This document shows positions 1 to 7,090 of a stretch of 52,751 nt of DNA, one piece after another. Where the stretch lies: the IMG/VR virus record IMGVR_UViG_3300032579_000020, positions 1-52,751 of that record. One strand, 5' to 3'. The stretch comes from a virus. Numbering within the stretch: position 1 is the stretch's first letter; each line of letters begins with the position of its first letter. The notes beneath the pieces were generated by a model. The model worked only from the letters and a program-made list of their open reading frames with translations, did no database searches and was not told the DNA's origin. Made by a program: the position numbers and the translations under genes.

Positions 1-127
1 AGCCTCAATCTCGCCAGTGGCCTGATTCTGCATCGGCTGAATAACGGGTTCGCGTACCTTTCGCTTGCCCTTCTTTACGATCTGCTCCGCCATGATCGGC
101 ACGTTACCGATCTTGAAAATCTGGTGC
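1..127. repeat. Terminal direct repeat, left copy
   Basis: These 127 bases are identical to the last 127 bases of the window. The repeat lies inside the portal gene, and joining the ends restores one uninterrupted reading frame. That fits a circular or circularly permuted genome whose assembler left a k-mer overlap of 127, a common maximum k-mer size. A true short terminal repeat inside a coding gene is less likely. Confidence 0.95.
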
Positions 128-603
128 CAGAATTCAATGGACTTCTTGTTGAACTTGTCATGCTTCATCGTCCACTTTGCTAAGACGTTAAGCTGACCGG
201 CCATTGCCTCTCCCTTCTCATACGTCTCGGGATTGTCATCATTGATTATTGGCTCGTACTTGAACGGGACATCGCGTGAGAACTGAACGGAAGCACCCTG
301 AGCGGCTAGCTGGCGAACCTGCCGATGGAATAGAGTTGAACCAGACTGAGCAATCTCGCTAGCCGGGTTATCCTCGAAGTCGTTAAGATTAGCGCCCTTC
401 TGTTCCTCGAAGGCTGTAATGCTGCGGTTCTGAGCAGCCTTGTACATATAGTCGCTGACCTTCCAGAGAATCTCATTCATCCTTCGCTGGGAGTAGAAGC
501 GATCATAATGCCGCTTAGATTCAGTCTGGAACTTCTTTACCAGTTCCTCGTTCTTAGTAGCCGGGACTTGATCTTGAGACGGAACAGAATTATCTTCGTC
601 CAT
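1..603 (-). CDS. Portal protein, N-terminal 201 codons (gene continues at the window's right end)
   Basis: The ATG is at 603, and the frame stays open to base 1, then continues in the same frame at 52624 and ends at 51065. The joined protein is 720 residues. The N-terminus (MDEDNSVPSQ) is acidic and followed by a helical segment rich in K, R and E. Identification as portal rests on size, on position between the terminase and the scaffold and capsid genes, and on the mixed helical and beta layout of the remainder. It would form the dodecameric DNA-entry ring at one capsid vertex. It lies 7 bases downstream of the GroES-like gene. No single diagnostic motif is visible, so the call is by context and length. 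Confidence 0.75.
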   Translation of the reverse strand, partial: MDEDNSVPSQDQVPATKNEELVKKFQTESKRHYDRFYSQRRMNEILWKVSDYMYKAAQNRSITAFEEQKGANLNDFEDNPASEIAQSGSTLFHRQVRQLAAQGASVQFSRDVPFKYEPIINDDNPETYEKGEAMAGQLNVLAKWTMKHDKFNKKSIEFWHQIFKIGNVPIMAEQIVKKGKRKVREPVIQPMQNQATGEIEA

Positions 604-610
604 AGTTACC

Positions 611-910
611 TCAGTTAAATGTGGCAAGAACCTTGATGGCTCGCTCGCGAACGGCGAAGTCTTCACCAGTGATTCTGTGCAAATCGTTTGAAATCTCAGG
701 GCAGATAATGAACGAGCCTACATCCTCGTCAGAGAAGTACTTACACATAGGCCCAACTGCTATAATCTCGGCGAAGTTGGTGTTGTCTGCCGTTGCATTA
801 GAGACAACCAAGCCCCCTTGCCAGAAGTACTTCTGACCTTCAAAGTCTTCCTCTTTGCCGTTAATAGCCTTGCGAACAAAGATGTAATCGCCGTTAGGAC
901 GAATCTTCAT
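611..910 (-). CDS. GroES-like co-chaperonin (Cpn10 fold), 99 aa
   Basis: The protein starts MKIRPNGDYIFVR, then has a short mobile-loop-like stretch, GGLVVS, AEIIAVGP and DVGSFI, and ends with EDFAVRE. This order of strands is that of GroES/Cpn10, and the length of 99 residues matches that family (about 95-110). Phage versions such as T4 gp31 replace or supplement host GroES for capsid folding. That role is inferred here from its place between large terminase and portal. I chose ATG 910 because it overlaps the stop of the upstream GIY-YIG gene as ATGA, which suggests coupled translation; an in-frame ATG at 946 would overlap that gene by 40 bases. Confidence 0.7.
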   Translation of the reverse strand: MKIRPNGDYIFVRKAINGKEEDFEGQKYFWQGGLVVSNATADNTNFAEIIAVGPMCKYFSDEDVGSFIICPEISNDLHRITGEDFAVRERAIKVLATFN

Positions 911-1389
911 GCAATCCTTCTTGCTGCGTAATAGTTTTTGCGCCACTGAGACATCTTCAGAATAGTTTCTGGTGAGTGTTTCTTAACAGATGCTTTACCT
1001 GTGCGCGCAGCGGATAGATTGGCCCTGTGAGATTGAGACTTACTCTTACCACGAAGTGCATTACCTATTTTTGCTGCGTGTTCTGGAGATAGTCTCTTAT
1101 TCTTATGTCCGCCACTTTCTTGATTATATCCATGCTTTACGGAATCGTAATATCTAATCCAAGCAATTTCCCTATTATTTAGCATTTCAACGGATACATC
1201 CTCAAGAATGCAAACCTCAAAGCAGTCCTCTCCAAATTTATTAAAAGACCTCTGTAGGTGAGAGTTGTAGTGCCTATTACCTCTGAGTTCCTGAAAGTGG
1301 TGCTTTATTCTAGTTTCAAAATCAACAGTTTGTCCGACATATCTCATGTCAGTAACAACGTTTAGAATGCTGTATATGCAGCTCTTCAT
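907..1389 (-). CDS. GIY-YIG homing endonuclease with NUMOD3-like tail
   Basis: The 160-residue protein begins with a GIY-YIG core: CIYSILN as the GIY strand, RYVGQT as the YIG strand about ten residues later, then an R at about 27 and an H-rich helix. The C-terminal half has short basic motifs (SPEHAAKIGNALRGK, SPETILKMSQ) typical of NUMOD3 DNA-binding repeats of phage homing endonucleases. It sits as a free-standing insertion between large terminase and the GroES-like gene and appears codirectional and coupled to both. Such genes cut intron- or insert-free alleles and spread by repair. No intron ends are evident around it. Confidence 0.88.
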   Translation of the reverse strand: MKSCIYSILNVVTDMRYVGQTVDFETRIKHHFQELRGNRHYNSHLQRSFNKFGEDCFEVCILEDVSVEMLNNREIAWIRYYDSVKHGYNQESGGHKNKRLSPEHAAKIGNALRGKSKSQSHRANLSAARTGKASVKKHSPETILKMSQWRKNYYAARRIA

Positions 1390-1393
1390 CTTT

Positions 1394-3184
1394 TCAGTAA
1401 CCAGTGAACTTATCTAGTCCGTTACACGAGGAGTGTACCATTTTATCGCCAGAATAGTCAAGCCCATCATTTCCATATCCCTCTACATATCTCGGTGGTA
1501 TTTGCAGCATGTATCTTAGCGCGTCAAGCAAATGATCGTTCTTTTCCTTCGGACGCTCCTTTGTATTCTTCTCGAAGCCTAGCTTTGACTTGTACTCTTC
1601 ATATACGTAATGCTCCATCTCTGAGATGAAGTTCTTGCAGTTAGAGAACACGTATAGCTTTGGAGCGCCAAACTCCTTGGTAACATAGTGCTTCCGCTCC
1701 GGGTCTATCTTCATGTATTCCATGACGTATGGAATAGAGTCCTCTGTGTTCTTGCCGGAAGCCTGCTGTAACCGCAGTCCATTTATGGCATATACCCTAG
1801 ATATCGGCATCCCGTATGAAGCATCAGGATAAGTGAATGAGCGCGAATCGAACACAGTCTTATAATACTGCTCGCCCTTCTGTAGTTCCTCGTACCTGTC
1901 GTATGTAGTGCCAGCCTTCTCATTAACCTCAACTCCAACCTTCTTCCTTACATTACCAGAAGCTTCGATGATTCCATTGCAGTTCTGTGAGATAACGCAC
2001 AGGTTCTTGTAATACTCGCGGTATATGAACACTACGCCTTCTGGATTAACTGCGCCCCACAGACAGCCCGTAGGGTTTGTGTAGCCGTGGTCAATAGCCC
2101 TGAACTTAGTCCAAGTCTTAGGAATATCAAACGGCTCAATAACATGTGTAGCACGGTTCCAGTCGTCATAGACTAGACCTGCTGACTCATGCCACTTCCC
2201 ATAGAAACGAGACTGACCCTCACGAAGCTTCTTCACATCGTTGCGGGCGGATGGTTCTTCAATCCACTGTTTGTAGGCAGCCCTCTTTTGTTCTTCAGAA
2301 TAAATCCAGTCAGGCACGTCTTCAAGGGAAGAGTGAAACATCTTGACCCTGTGGCCCTTCGTGACCTCTCCGCTATCAAGTTTGTGTATCCAAGAGCCAG
2401 CTCCAGTGTCGGGGCGTCCGGGTATTTTATGAGGCGTAAGAGAAAAGATGTGCTGTCCGTTTCTGCGGGTACGGGTACGCTCGTTTGCACCATCAAACTT
2501 GTCTTCCTCGCCCTGCTCGTCCCAATGCCAGATATCGAGCGCTTGACCCTCGAACTGGTTTTGATCTTGTTCATAGCAGAAGAACCAAATGTTAGTGCCG
2601 CACTCAAGAGGAAGCACAGGATTTCTGTCCCAATTAATGTACTTCTGTTTCTCTGAATTCTTGGCGTACTGTCCTAGTTCTGAGCGAGGAATCCACTTAG
2701 AAAGCTCAGGCCAGATGATGCGCTTATGCTGCGCCCACTGGTATGTGGCGATGCCAACCTCTTTAGGGCCAGTCCAAGGCTTGTATTCTACGCCATGTTC
2801 AGTGAATATCTTCCAGTCGCGCTTGCAATCCATAGACTGGATTAGCCACTTCACCAAGGCAGAGACGGTCTTTCCATTGCGGTTCGGAGCAACCAGACCA
2901 GTAATAGTGTGGTAAGTATCATTGATAAAATCAGTAATAGCACCACCTGAAGGAGCGAAAAACTGTAAGGCATTGTTGTGTCTCTCATTCTCTAGGTGCG
3001 CCACGATCTGACGGGCCTGCTCGTTCTCTGACAGGTACTTCTTAGAGTAAGTAAGAAGCGTATTTCCTAGAATAAGCAGATACCTGTTAGGGTCGTGTGT
3101 CATATCAAAGAGCTTCTTGTTTCCAAGAAACTCCTTGTATGACATCTTGGCGTAGCCGTCTTCAGTGATGACAGTTACTTGCAT
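1394..3184 (-). CDS. Terminase large subunit (packaging ATPase and nuclease)
   Basis: This 596-residue protein has an N-terminal ATPase and a C-terminal RNase H-like nuclease. The Walker A is a variant, APNRNGKT, at about residues 99-106. Walker B is LDIWHWDE, with D222 and E223. The nuclease half shows FRAIDHGYTNPTG and, near the end, the NDHLLDALRY acidic motif expected of the metal site. It drives ATP-dependent DNA packaging through the portal and cuts the concatemer. The start ATG overlaps the stop of the preceding small zinc-finger gene as TAATG. Length is normal for a podoviral TerL. Confidence 0.93.
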   Translation of the reverse strand: MQVTVITEDGYAKMSYKEFLGNKKLFDMTHDPNRYLLILGNTLLTYSKKYLSENEQARQIVAHLENERHNNALQFFAPSGGAITDFINDTYHTITGLVAPNRNGKTVSALVKWLIQSMDCKRDWKIFTEHGVEYKPWTGPKEVGIATYQWAQHKRIIWPELSKWIPRSELGQYAKNSEKQKYINWDRNPVLPLECGTNIWFFCYEQDQNQFEGQALDIWHWDEQGEEDKFDGANERTRTRRNGQHIFSLTPHKIPGRPDTGAGSWIHKLDSGEVTKGHRVKMFHSSLEDVPDWIYSEEQKRAAYKQWIEEPSARNDVKKLREGQSRFYGKWHESAGLVYDDWNRATHVIEPFDIPKTWTKFRAIDHGYTNPTGCLWGAVNPEGVVFIYREYYKNLCVISQNCNGIIEASGNVRKKVGVEVNEKAGTTYDRYEELQKGEQYYKTVFDSRSFTYPDASYGMPISRVYAINGLRLQQASGKNTEDSIPYVMEYMKIDPERKHYVTKEFGAPKLYVFSNCKNFISEMEHYVYEEYKSKLGFEKNTKERPKEKNDHLLDALRYMLQIPPRYVEGYGNDGLDYSGDKMVHSSCNGLDKFTGY

Positions 3185-3360
3185 TACTCAGCCCACTGCT
3201 TACCGCCTAGGTAGCGCTTGGCATATGTCCAAGGGCACTTAGTGCCGTGCTTCTCAATAGAGTTGCCTGTGCGGCGCTGGCAGAAGTGGCAACGGCCATC
3301 AACGCCATTAGGATTAATAGCGACTAGGTTCTCAACAATCTGTACAAGTTTCAGTTTCAT
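3184..3360 (-). CDS. Small zinc-finger-like protein, 58 aa
   Basis: The ORF starts MKLKLVQIVE and contains RCHFCQRR, then EKHGTKCPW. The C-x2-C plus H/C spacing suggests one zinc-binding finger. It overlaps the end of the upstream HNH gene by 29 bases, and its TAA shares bases with the terminase ATG (TAATG), so it is packed into the packaging operon. The compact fit and Cys/His content argue for a real gene. Function is unknown; a DNA-binding helper of packaging is possible from context only. Confidence 0.65.
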   Translation of the reverse strand: MKLKLVQIVENLVAINPNGVDGRCHFCQRRTGNSIEKHGTKCPWTYAKRYLGGKQWAE

Positions 3361-3733
3361 TTACTAGTTTCTCGTATGCTGATTTGTAATCAGGCTTTTG
3401 TGTTACGTGCTGGTTCTCGATCAGGAAGGCAAAGCGCTGCGGGAACTTGCTTTTAATGAACTCGATAAACGCGTGACCTGCTAGTGCATTCGTGGCGTGA
3501 GCAGCCATTTCATTAGAAAACATATGATGACTAGGGCACAGTGTGAAGATATTAAGCAGGTTGTGCCGTAAGAAAGACGACCTTGAGCGTGGTATGAGAT
3601 GGTGCCCGCAAGTACGAACGCAGGTGCCACAAACAACACAAGCGCGTCCAGTGTGAAGTCTAGTGATTTCCTTATCAGCCTTATCACGCCAGTAGGTATC
3701 ATGTGGCTTTGGCTCTTTCTTTTGTTTCTTCAT
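3332..3733 (-). CDS. HNH endonuclease
   Basis: The domain has two Cys pairs (CVVCG and later C-P-S-H-H) and the HNH pattern GHHLIPRS, RHNLLNI and LCPSHH. I chose ATG 3733 (MKKQKKEPK), with GAAGG five bases upstream; an in-frame GTG at 3757 would add eight residues but has a poorer ribosome site. HNH proteins next to terminase genes often take part in genome cleavage during packaging, whereas others are selfish homing enzymes. The sequence alone does not decide between these. The gene is followed by the small zinc-finger gene, which it overlaps. Confidence 0.85.
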   Translation of the reverse strand: MKKQKKEPKPHDTYWRDKADKEITRLHTGRACVVCGTCVRTCGHHLIPRSRSSFLRHNLLNIFTLCPSHHMFSNEMAAHATNALAGHAFIEFIKSKFPQRFAFLIENQHVTQKPDYKSAYEKLVNETETCTDC

Positions 3734-4129
3734 CGTGCCTTCGGCAGCGCCGCTCACGTCTCGAAGCGAGAGGTTCGCAGCGCATGTTAACTGTCAAATC
3801 GGTTCAAGCTATGAATACACTGCACCATTGAGAACTAATTCATACGCAACCAGCGTCACAGTTCGCAGTGGGTTCGTCACCCATCTTCAGGCCGTATCTA
3901 CCGACCCTAGCTTGCTACTCACGTACTATATGGACCAACGAAGCGGTGTCTGTTCTCTTAAGGGTCTGTCAAATTCGGACTAAGTGATGTTTCCTACAGC
4001 TTAACGCAGACTCAAGGACTCGCGCTCCCGAAGTATCCTGTGGTTCTTAACCATCTCGCCTGCGCCCTTTTTACGGGCTTTGGAGTAACCAACGCGATAT
4101 CTAACCCACCGCTGATAAAGAGTGTATCA
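3734..4129. other. Gene-free interval within the packaging operon
   Basis: About 400 bases lie between the LmbU-like gene and the HNH gene on the minus strand. I see only short ORFs without ribosome sites. A small hairpin (GCCC/GGGC) lies near 4064-4078. I looked for group I intron core elements and tRNA arms and did not find convincing ones. The gap is unusual in an arm where genes otherwise touch or overlap, and it may be a remnant of the HNH gene's insertion or hold an undetected RNA. Confidence 0.5.
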
Positions 4130-4780
4130 TCATACCGATTGGCTGTCAAGTACCTTCTGACCAGCACGCCAGGCATCCTTCGCAATACTAATGATATCAA
4201 CGTCTTGCGCATGTTGCACTGGAAGGGTTTGTGCGTACCTAGGCCACCAAGTATCGAAAGTCTTTGCAGGAGCGTCACTTAACTTTTTGTATTCAGTAGG
4301 GAACTGCCTGTGCAGGAATTCCCTAAGCTGGGTAGAACTCATGTCCTGCTTTTCGGCCATATCGAGGATAGCAGTCCTATCGCCAAGCTCAAACCTAGCA
4401 CAATCTGCATGATGACGCCAAGACAGTCCTTGTCGTCTATCCTTAAGTTCATAGCGCCCACTAACGTAAGCACAATTACGCAGAGTACCATAATCATACT
4501 TTGTTATCTCCAACGCCTGAGTGTACTTCTCGCCGAACTTCTTTTCTCCGAAGTTCAACCAGTCCCCCACATACCACATCATTGCACCACCAAAGACAAA
4601 GACTAGCTTCCCGAACATCTCCCAATCGGCATAGGTTGCATTCTCTTTGAACGCCGCCCCGTTGGTATATAGCTGGTAGCATTTAGTAGCGGCCTCAGGA
4701 AGCTCCATTAGGTGCTTCTTGTTCTTCGCCAGTGTGTTCACTGGAATCATCGGTGTCTGACTGTTCTCTGTAGCTTCCAT
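4130..4780 (-). CDS. LmbU-like DNA-binding family protein, 216 aa
   Basis: The central pattern W-x2-G-D-W-L, F-G-E-K-K-F-G-E-K-Y, then Y-x-T-L-R-N, L-S-W-R-H-H and D-M-S-S-T-Q-L-R-E-F matches a helical family seen in LmbU-type regulators and in many phage and plasmid proteins. In that family the second half contains a helix-turn-helix that binds DNA. ATG 4780 has a strong site (AAAGGGAG) five bases upstream, although this makes an 86-base overlap with the previous gene. Its position ahead of the terminase genes makes a packaging or late regulatory role possible; that is inference. Confidence 0.55.
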   Translation of the reverse strand: MEATENSQTPMIPVNTLAKNKKHLMELPEAATKCYQLYTNGAAFKENATYADWEMFGKLVFVFGGAMMWYVGDWLNFGEKKFGEKYTQALEITKYDYGTLRNCAYVSGRYELKDRRQGLSWRHHADCARFELGDRTAILDMAEKQDMSSTQLREFLHRQFPTEYKKLSDAPAKTFDTWWPRYAQTLPVQHAQDVDIISIAKDAWRAGQKVLDSQSV

Positions 4781-5300
4781 CTTCTCCCTTTACAAGTTCA
4801 ATAGGCTTCTGCTTAAGCTTCTTCATAATCTCATCCACAGTTCCGACTAGAACCCGTGTAGAGTCTCTCGGCTCAAGGCTTGCGACCGTTCGTAGCATTT
4901 TCTCTGCGATAGACGCGAGTGCGAACGCGTTCGACGCTTCGAGCTTTTCTGGCGTGATGTAAGCCAACGCTTCAGCCGCCCTAGACTCCAACATCTTCGT
5001 AAGGAACGCCCGCTTCGACTGCTTTGAAAGCGAAAACTTATTGTCAGGGTCATGCTTCTTCACCAAGTCTCTGATAGTGTTAGACCTAACACCCCAAGCC
5101 TTACCGATGGTTCTAGGCGAGAACCCGAAAGCAGTTAATGCTAGAATCTGTTGAATCCTAGCCTCTAGGTTCTTAATAGCCGGGAACCCCGACGCCTCTT
5201 CTAGCGACATCGTTTGAAGATGTACCCCCTGAGGCTTTAGATTGGAGTCGTCCATGATAGGGTCAGGAGACTCTTGTGGAATGTTTAGTCCTTCATCCAT
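4695..5300 (-). CDS. Helix-turn-helix protein, candidate terminase small subunit
   Basis: This 201-residue protein has an acidic N-terminus, then an HTH-like stretch (LTAFGFSPRTIGKAWGV followed by RSNTIRDLVKKH), a long helical middle (about residues 95-150) and a charged Glu/Thr-rich tail. Small terminases share this plan: N-terminal HTH, helical oligomerisation core and a C-terminal tail that contacts TerL. Its location first in the packaging cluster supports the call. Sequence similarity to a named TerS family cannot be shown by eye. The ATG overlaps the end of the upstream 50-residue ORF. Confidence 0.5.
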   Translation of the reverse strand: MDEGLNIPQESPDPIMDDSNLKPQGVHLQTMSLEEASGFPAIKNLEARIQQILALTAFGFSPRTIGKAWGVRSNTIRDLVKKHDPDNKFSLSKQSKRAFLTKMLESRAAEALAYITPEKLEASNAFALASIAEKMLRTVASLEPRDSTRVLVGTVDEIMKKLKQKPIELVKGEDGSYREQSDTDDSSEHTGEEQEAPNGAS

Positions 5301-5437
5301 ATCAATGTCACGCTGTCCCTGTCGTTAATTGGGGCGCACTCGATGATTCTAAGCAGGGTCCAGCCGTCTGAATCCCGCGAGTTAAGAACCGAAGTAAGCT
5401 CCTGATGAGCAACGAACGAGTCTGTGATATACTTCAT
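5285..5437 (-). CDS. Small protein of 50 aa, first gene of the leftward arm
   Basis: The ORF reads MKYITDSFVAHQE, then LTSVLNSRDSDGWTLL and ends with LIWMKD. The GW-x-L and following hydrophobic strand recall the small DUF4177-type fold, a weak resemblance. The stop overlaps the start of the HTH gene by 16 bases, as is usual in this arm. A sigma70-like minus-strand promoter lies about 85 bases upstream. It is therefore probably the first translated product of the late arm. Function is unknown. Confidence 0.6.
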   Translation of the reverse strand: MKYITDSFVAHQELTSVLNSRDSDGWTLLRIIECAPINDRDSVTLIWMKD

Positions 5438-5523
5438 AAATTAGATGGGCAGGCGATTCGATGATAGCGCTATGTATATGCTACCCTGAACAAACGTCCT
5501 CAACGTCGCCTGACCATGCTTAT

Positions 5524-5552
5524 ACTGTACCAACTTCACGCCATCTCGTCAA
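5524..5552 (-). promoter_or_regulatory. Sigma70-like promoter for the leftward arm
   Basis: Read on the minus strand, TTGACG (5547-5552) and TACAGT (5524-5529) are separated by exactly 17 bases. It is the best-placed minus-strand promoter ahead of the whole packaging and virion arm. The match is by eye; a second, weaker pair (TTGAGG/TATACA, 19-base spacer) lies downstream. Confidence 0.5.
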
Positions 5553-5559
5553 CTACTTT

Positions 5560-5589
5560 TTGTACTCATTTGCGTGACAATGCTATACG
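5560..5589 (+). promoter_or_regulatory. Tandem rightward promoter 1
   Basis: TTGTAC (5560-5565) and TATACG (5584-5589) have an 18-base spacer. A TGC immediately before the -10 gives an extended -10 element. It is divergent from the leftward promoter at 5524-5552 and nearly identical in layout to the next one. Confidence 0.45.
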
Positions 5590-5607
5590 CCTATTTCTGC
5601 ATACGAT

Positions 5608-5637
5608 TTGTAGGTTCTAAATAATGGTGTCTATACG
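5608..5637 (+). promoter_or_regulatory. Tandem rightward promoter 2
   Basis: TTGTAG (5608-5613) and TATACG (5632-5637) again have an 18-base spacer, 48 bases downstream of the first copy. The repeated hexamers and equal spacing make chance less likely. Transcription from here would enter the structured-RNA region beginning near 5850. Confidence 0.45.
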
Positions 5638-5805
5638 TAGGAGAGAGTAACAAAGACAGTGATGGCATAGACAGCAGTGTACGCCAGAGTGACAGTGATG
5701 TAGTGTCTTTTTCTGGTGGCGAAAAGACGTCTTGGAAAGTCTCTATAGGCTGAGTTTGCGGGACTAGTTCTGCGCGCACCGACCACCCCACCGGAGGGGG
5801 CAAGG

Positions 5806-5838
5806 CCCGCCCCCGCGGCCCCTGACTCCCCCCCCCCC
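5806..5838 (-). other. Potential G-quadruplex tract
   Basis: The plus strand has C runs at 5806-5808, 5810-5814, 5819-5822 and 5828-5838 (eleven Cs), so the minus strand carries four G runs of three or more with loops of 5, 4 and 1 bases. It lies between the divergent promoters and the first structured RNA. The 11-base homopolymer is also a likely length-error site in the assembly. Confidence 0.5.
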
Positions 5839-5850
5839 TGCTTTCCCATA

Positions 5851-6500
5851 GGTGTAAGCGTTGCAGGTCAGCCGGTCAAAGCGGCACCTGCGACAAGCGC
5901 CACACCGTTAGGTGCCGGTCAGGATGGAAAGCCCTGACGACGCAAGCAGCTCGACTATTCGAGCCGGTGCCCGCGGCCGTGTTCATTGAAAACCTAGCGG
6001 TCTGTTCGGCGTGGTAAAAGACATTCCCGCCGTGATAACAGAACCAAATAGATTATGAAGCTTGCCCCATTTTCCCCGCGCATGTAGCGCGCAGGGTGGG
6101 GCGGGAGTAGTCCGGCGCGAAACGTTAATACGTGCGCCGGATAGTCAGCGGCGGGAGGATGGCCGATAGCGGCGGATGTCCCTTAGCTGACGCACTCGAA
6201 AGCTTGTAGGCTCTAACCCTAGCCTAGCGTATGTTAGCGGTAAATCCTGTTACAGGCCGCCCCCACCCTTACAGCTAAATGCTAAACTGTGAGCGTGCCT
6301 TGTGACTGATAGCGACGACGCCGGCAATGCCGGACATAAGGTCAACGTATGCGAAGCGTATTGCCTAGACTAGGATTAGAACCTGCAAGCCGTAGAGGCT
6401 AAACACGAGTGTATTACCCTGTAATATGCGCGTGTTTGGTTGCTCCCGCCCGATTAGAGGACGGCGCAAAGTGTAAGCTTTGGCCGCAAACCACTAAACA
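5851..6500 (+). ncRNA. Large structured non-coding RNA candidate A
   Basis: No credible coding ORF fills this stretch, but it is dense with perfect helices. Examples are GCAGGT 5863-5868 with 5886-5891, inside GGTGT 5851-5855 with 5902-5906; GTCAGG 5918-5923 with 5933-5938; GCTCGA 5949-5954 with 5959-5964; GCCCCA 6064-6069 with 6097-6102, enclosing CGCGC 6077-6081 with 6087-6091; the 8-bp TCCGGCGC 6111-6118 with 6134-6141; GTCAGC 6144-6149 with 6186-6191; TAGGCT 6207-6212 with 6221-6226; CCGGC 6321-6325 with 6329-6333; and AACACG 6402-6407 with 6431-6436, enclosing TATTAC/GTAATA. Nested order along the strand suggests one folded transcript of roughly 600-690 nt from the tandem promoters. Large ornate phage RNAs (GOLLD, ROOL) have this size and setting; membership is untested. 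The ends are approximate. Confidence 0.6.
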
Positions 6501-6539
6501 CCAGTAAGCACGCGAAACAAGCGGGGCGGAGTAGGTAAA

Positions 6540-7088
6540 ATGAACGATACGAACGCGGTGGCGGTTGTCGGTTCGCGGACGGTTCTCAAGAGCGGCGTAG
6601 TGAAAGAGACATTCGTGCAAAAGGGCGCGGATGGCAAGATGGCCGCTTTCGAGACTGTCATGGGTAAGCGCGAGACGGGTTTCGATGGCAAGGGCTATTC
6701 CTTCTGGCGCGGGCTGGCTGGAAAGCCGGAGTATAACGAAGCCGGTCAGATGGTGCGCGAAGCCCTTAAGGGCAAGGCCAAGAGCGAATGGGTCGAGGCG
6801 CGTATGAAAGAGCAGAATGAAATCCTCGCGCCCATGATTGCTGCGGAAGAGCAGCGGATGCAAGAGAAGGGCCTCCGCAAGCATGGTGTGCGGATGCACA
6901 ACGACGGCACGCGTGGGCGGGTTGTCTACGCTCTGCCGAAGAAGGCCGCGCTCAAGGCCAGCACGAGCGAAATGGTAGAGGCGCTGATTGCGGCGGGTTA
7001 CAAGATCGAGAAGCCCGTCGCCGCCAAGACGCAGGACGCTCAGGTTACGTCCAGCACGACGACCTATGAGCAGCAGGATCAGAAGTAA
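6540..7088 (+). CDS. Highly charged 182-aa protein of unknown function between structured RNAs A and B
   Basis: The ATG follows GGAGTAGGTAAA, a clear ribosome site. The protein is soluble, rich in K, E, A and G, with predicted helices around residues 70-115 (many E, R and Q) and a Thr/Gln-rich tail. I recognise no domain. Codon use and GC content are higher than in many later genes. It is the only long gene within 2.3 kb of otherwise structured non-coding sequence, so it may act with those RNAs, for example as a binding protein, or be an early host-directed protein. Both ideas are inference from position. Confidence 0.8.
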   Translation: MNDTNAVAVVGSRTVLKSGVVKETFVQKGADGKMAAFETVMGKRETGFDGKGYSFWRGLAGKPEYNEAGQMVREALKGKAKSEWVEARMKEQNEILAPMIAAEEQRMQEKGLRKHGVRMHNDGTRGRVVYALPKKAALKASTSEMVEALIAAGYKIEKPVAAKTQDAQVTSSTTTYEQQDQK

Positions 7089-7090
7089 GT

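Noticed and set aside
3734-4129. Group I intron or tRNA in the gap before the HNH gene
   Set aside because: I found no P7/R-S core elements and no T arm with a matching acceptor; only a short hairpin.
6414-6899. 161-codon minus-strand ORF opposite the 182-residue gene
   Set aside because: A shadow of the plus-strand gene, which has a good ribosome site; the antisense product is His/Leu/Arg-rich without a domain.
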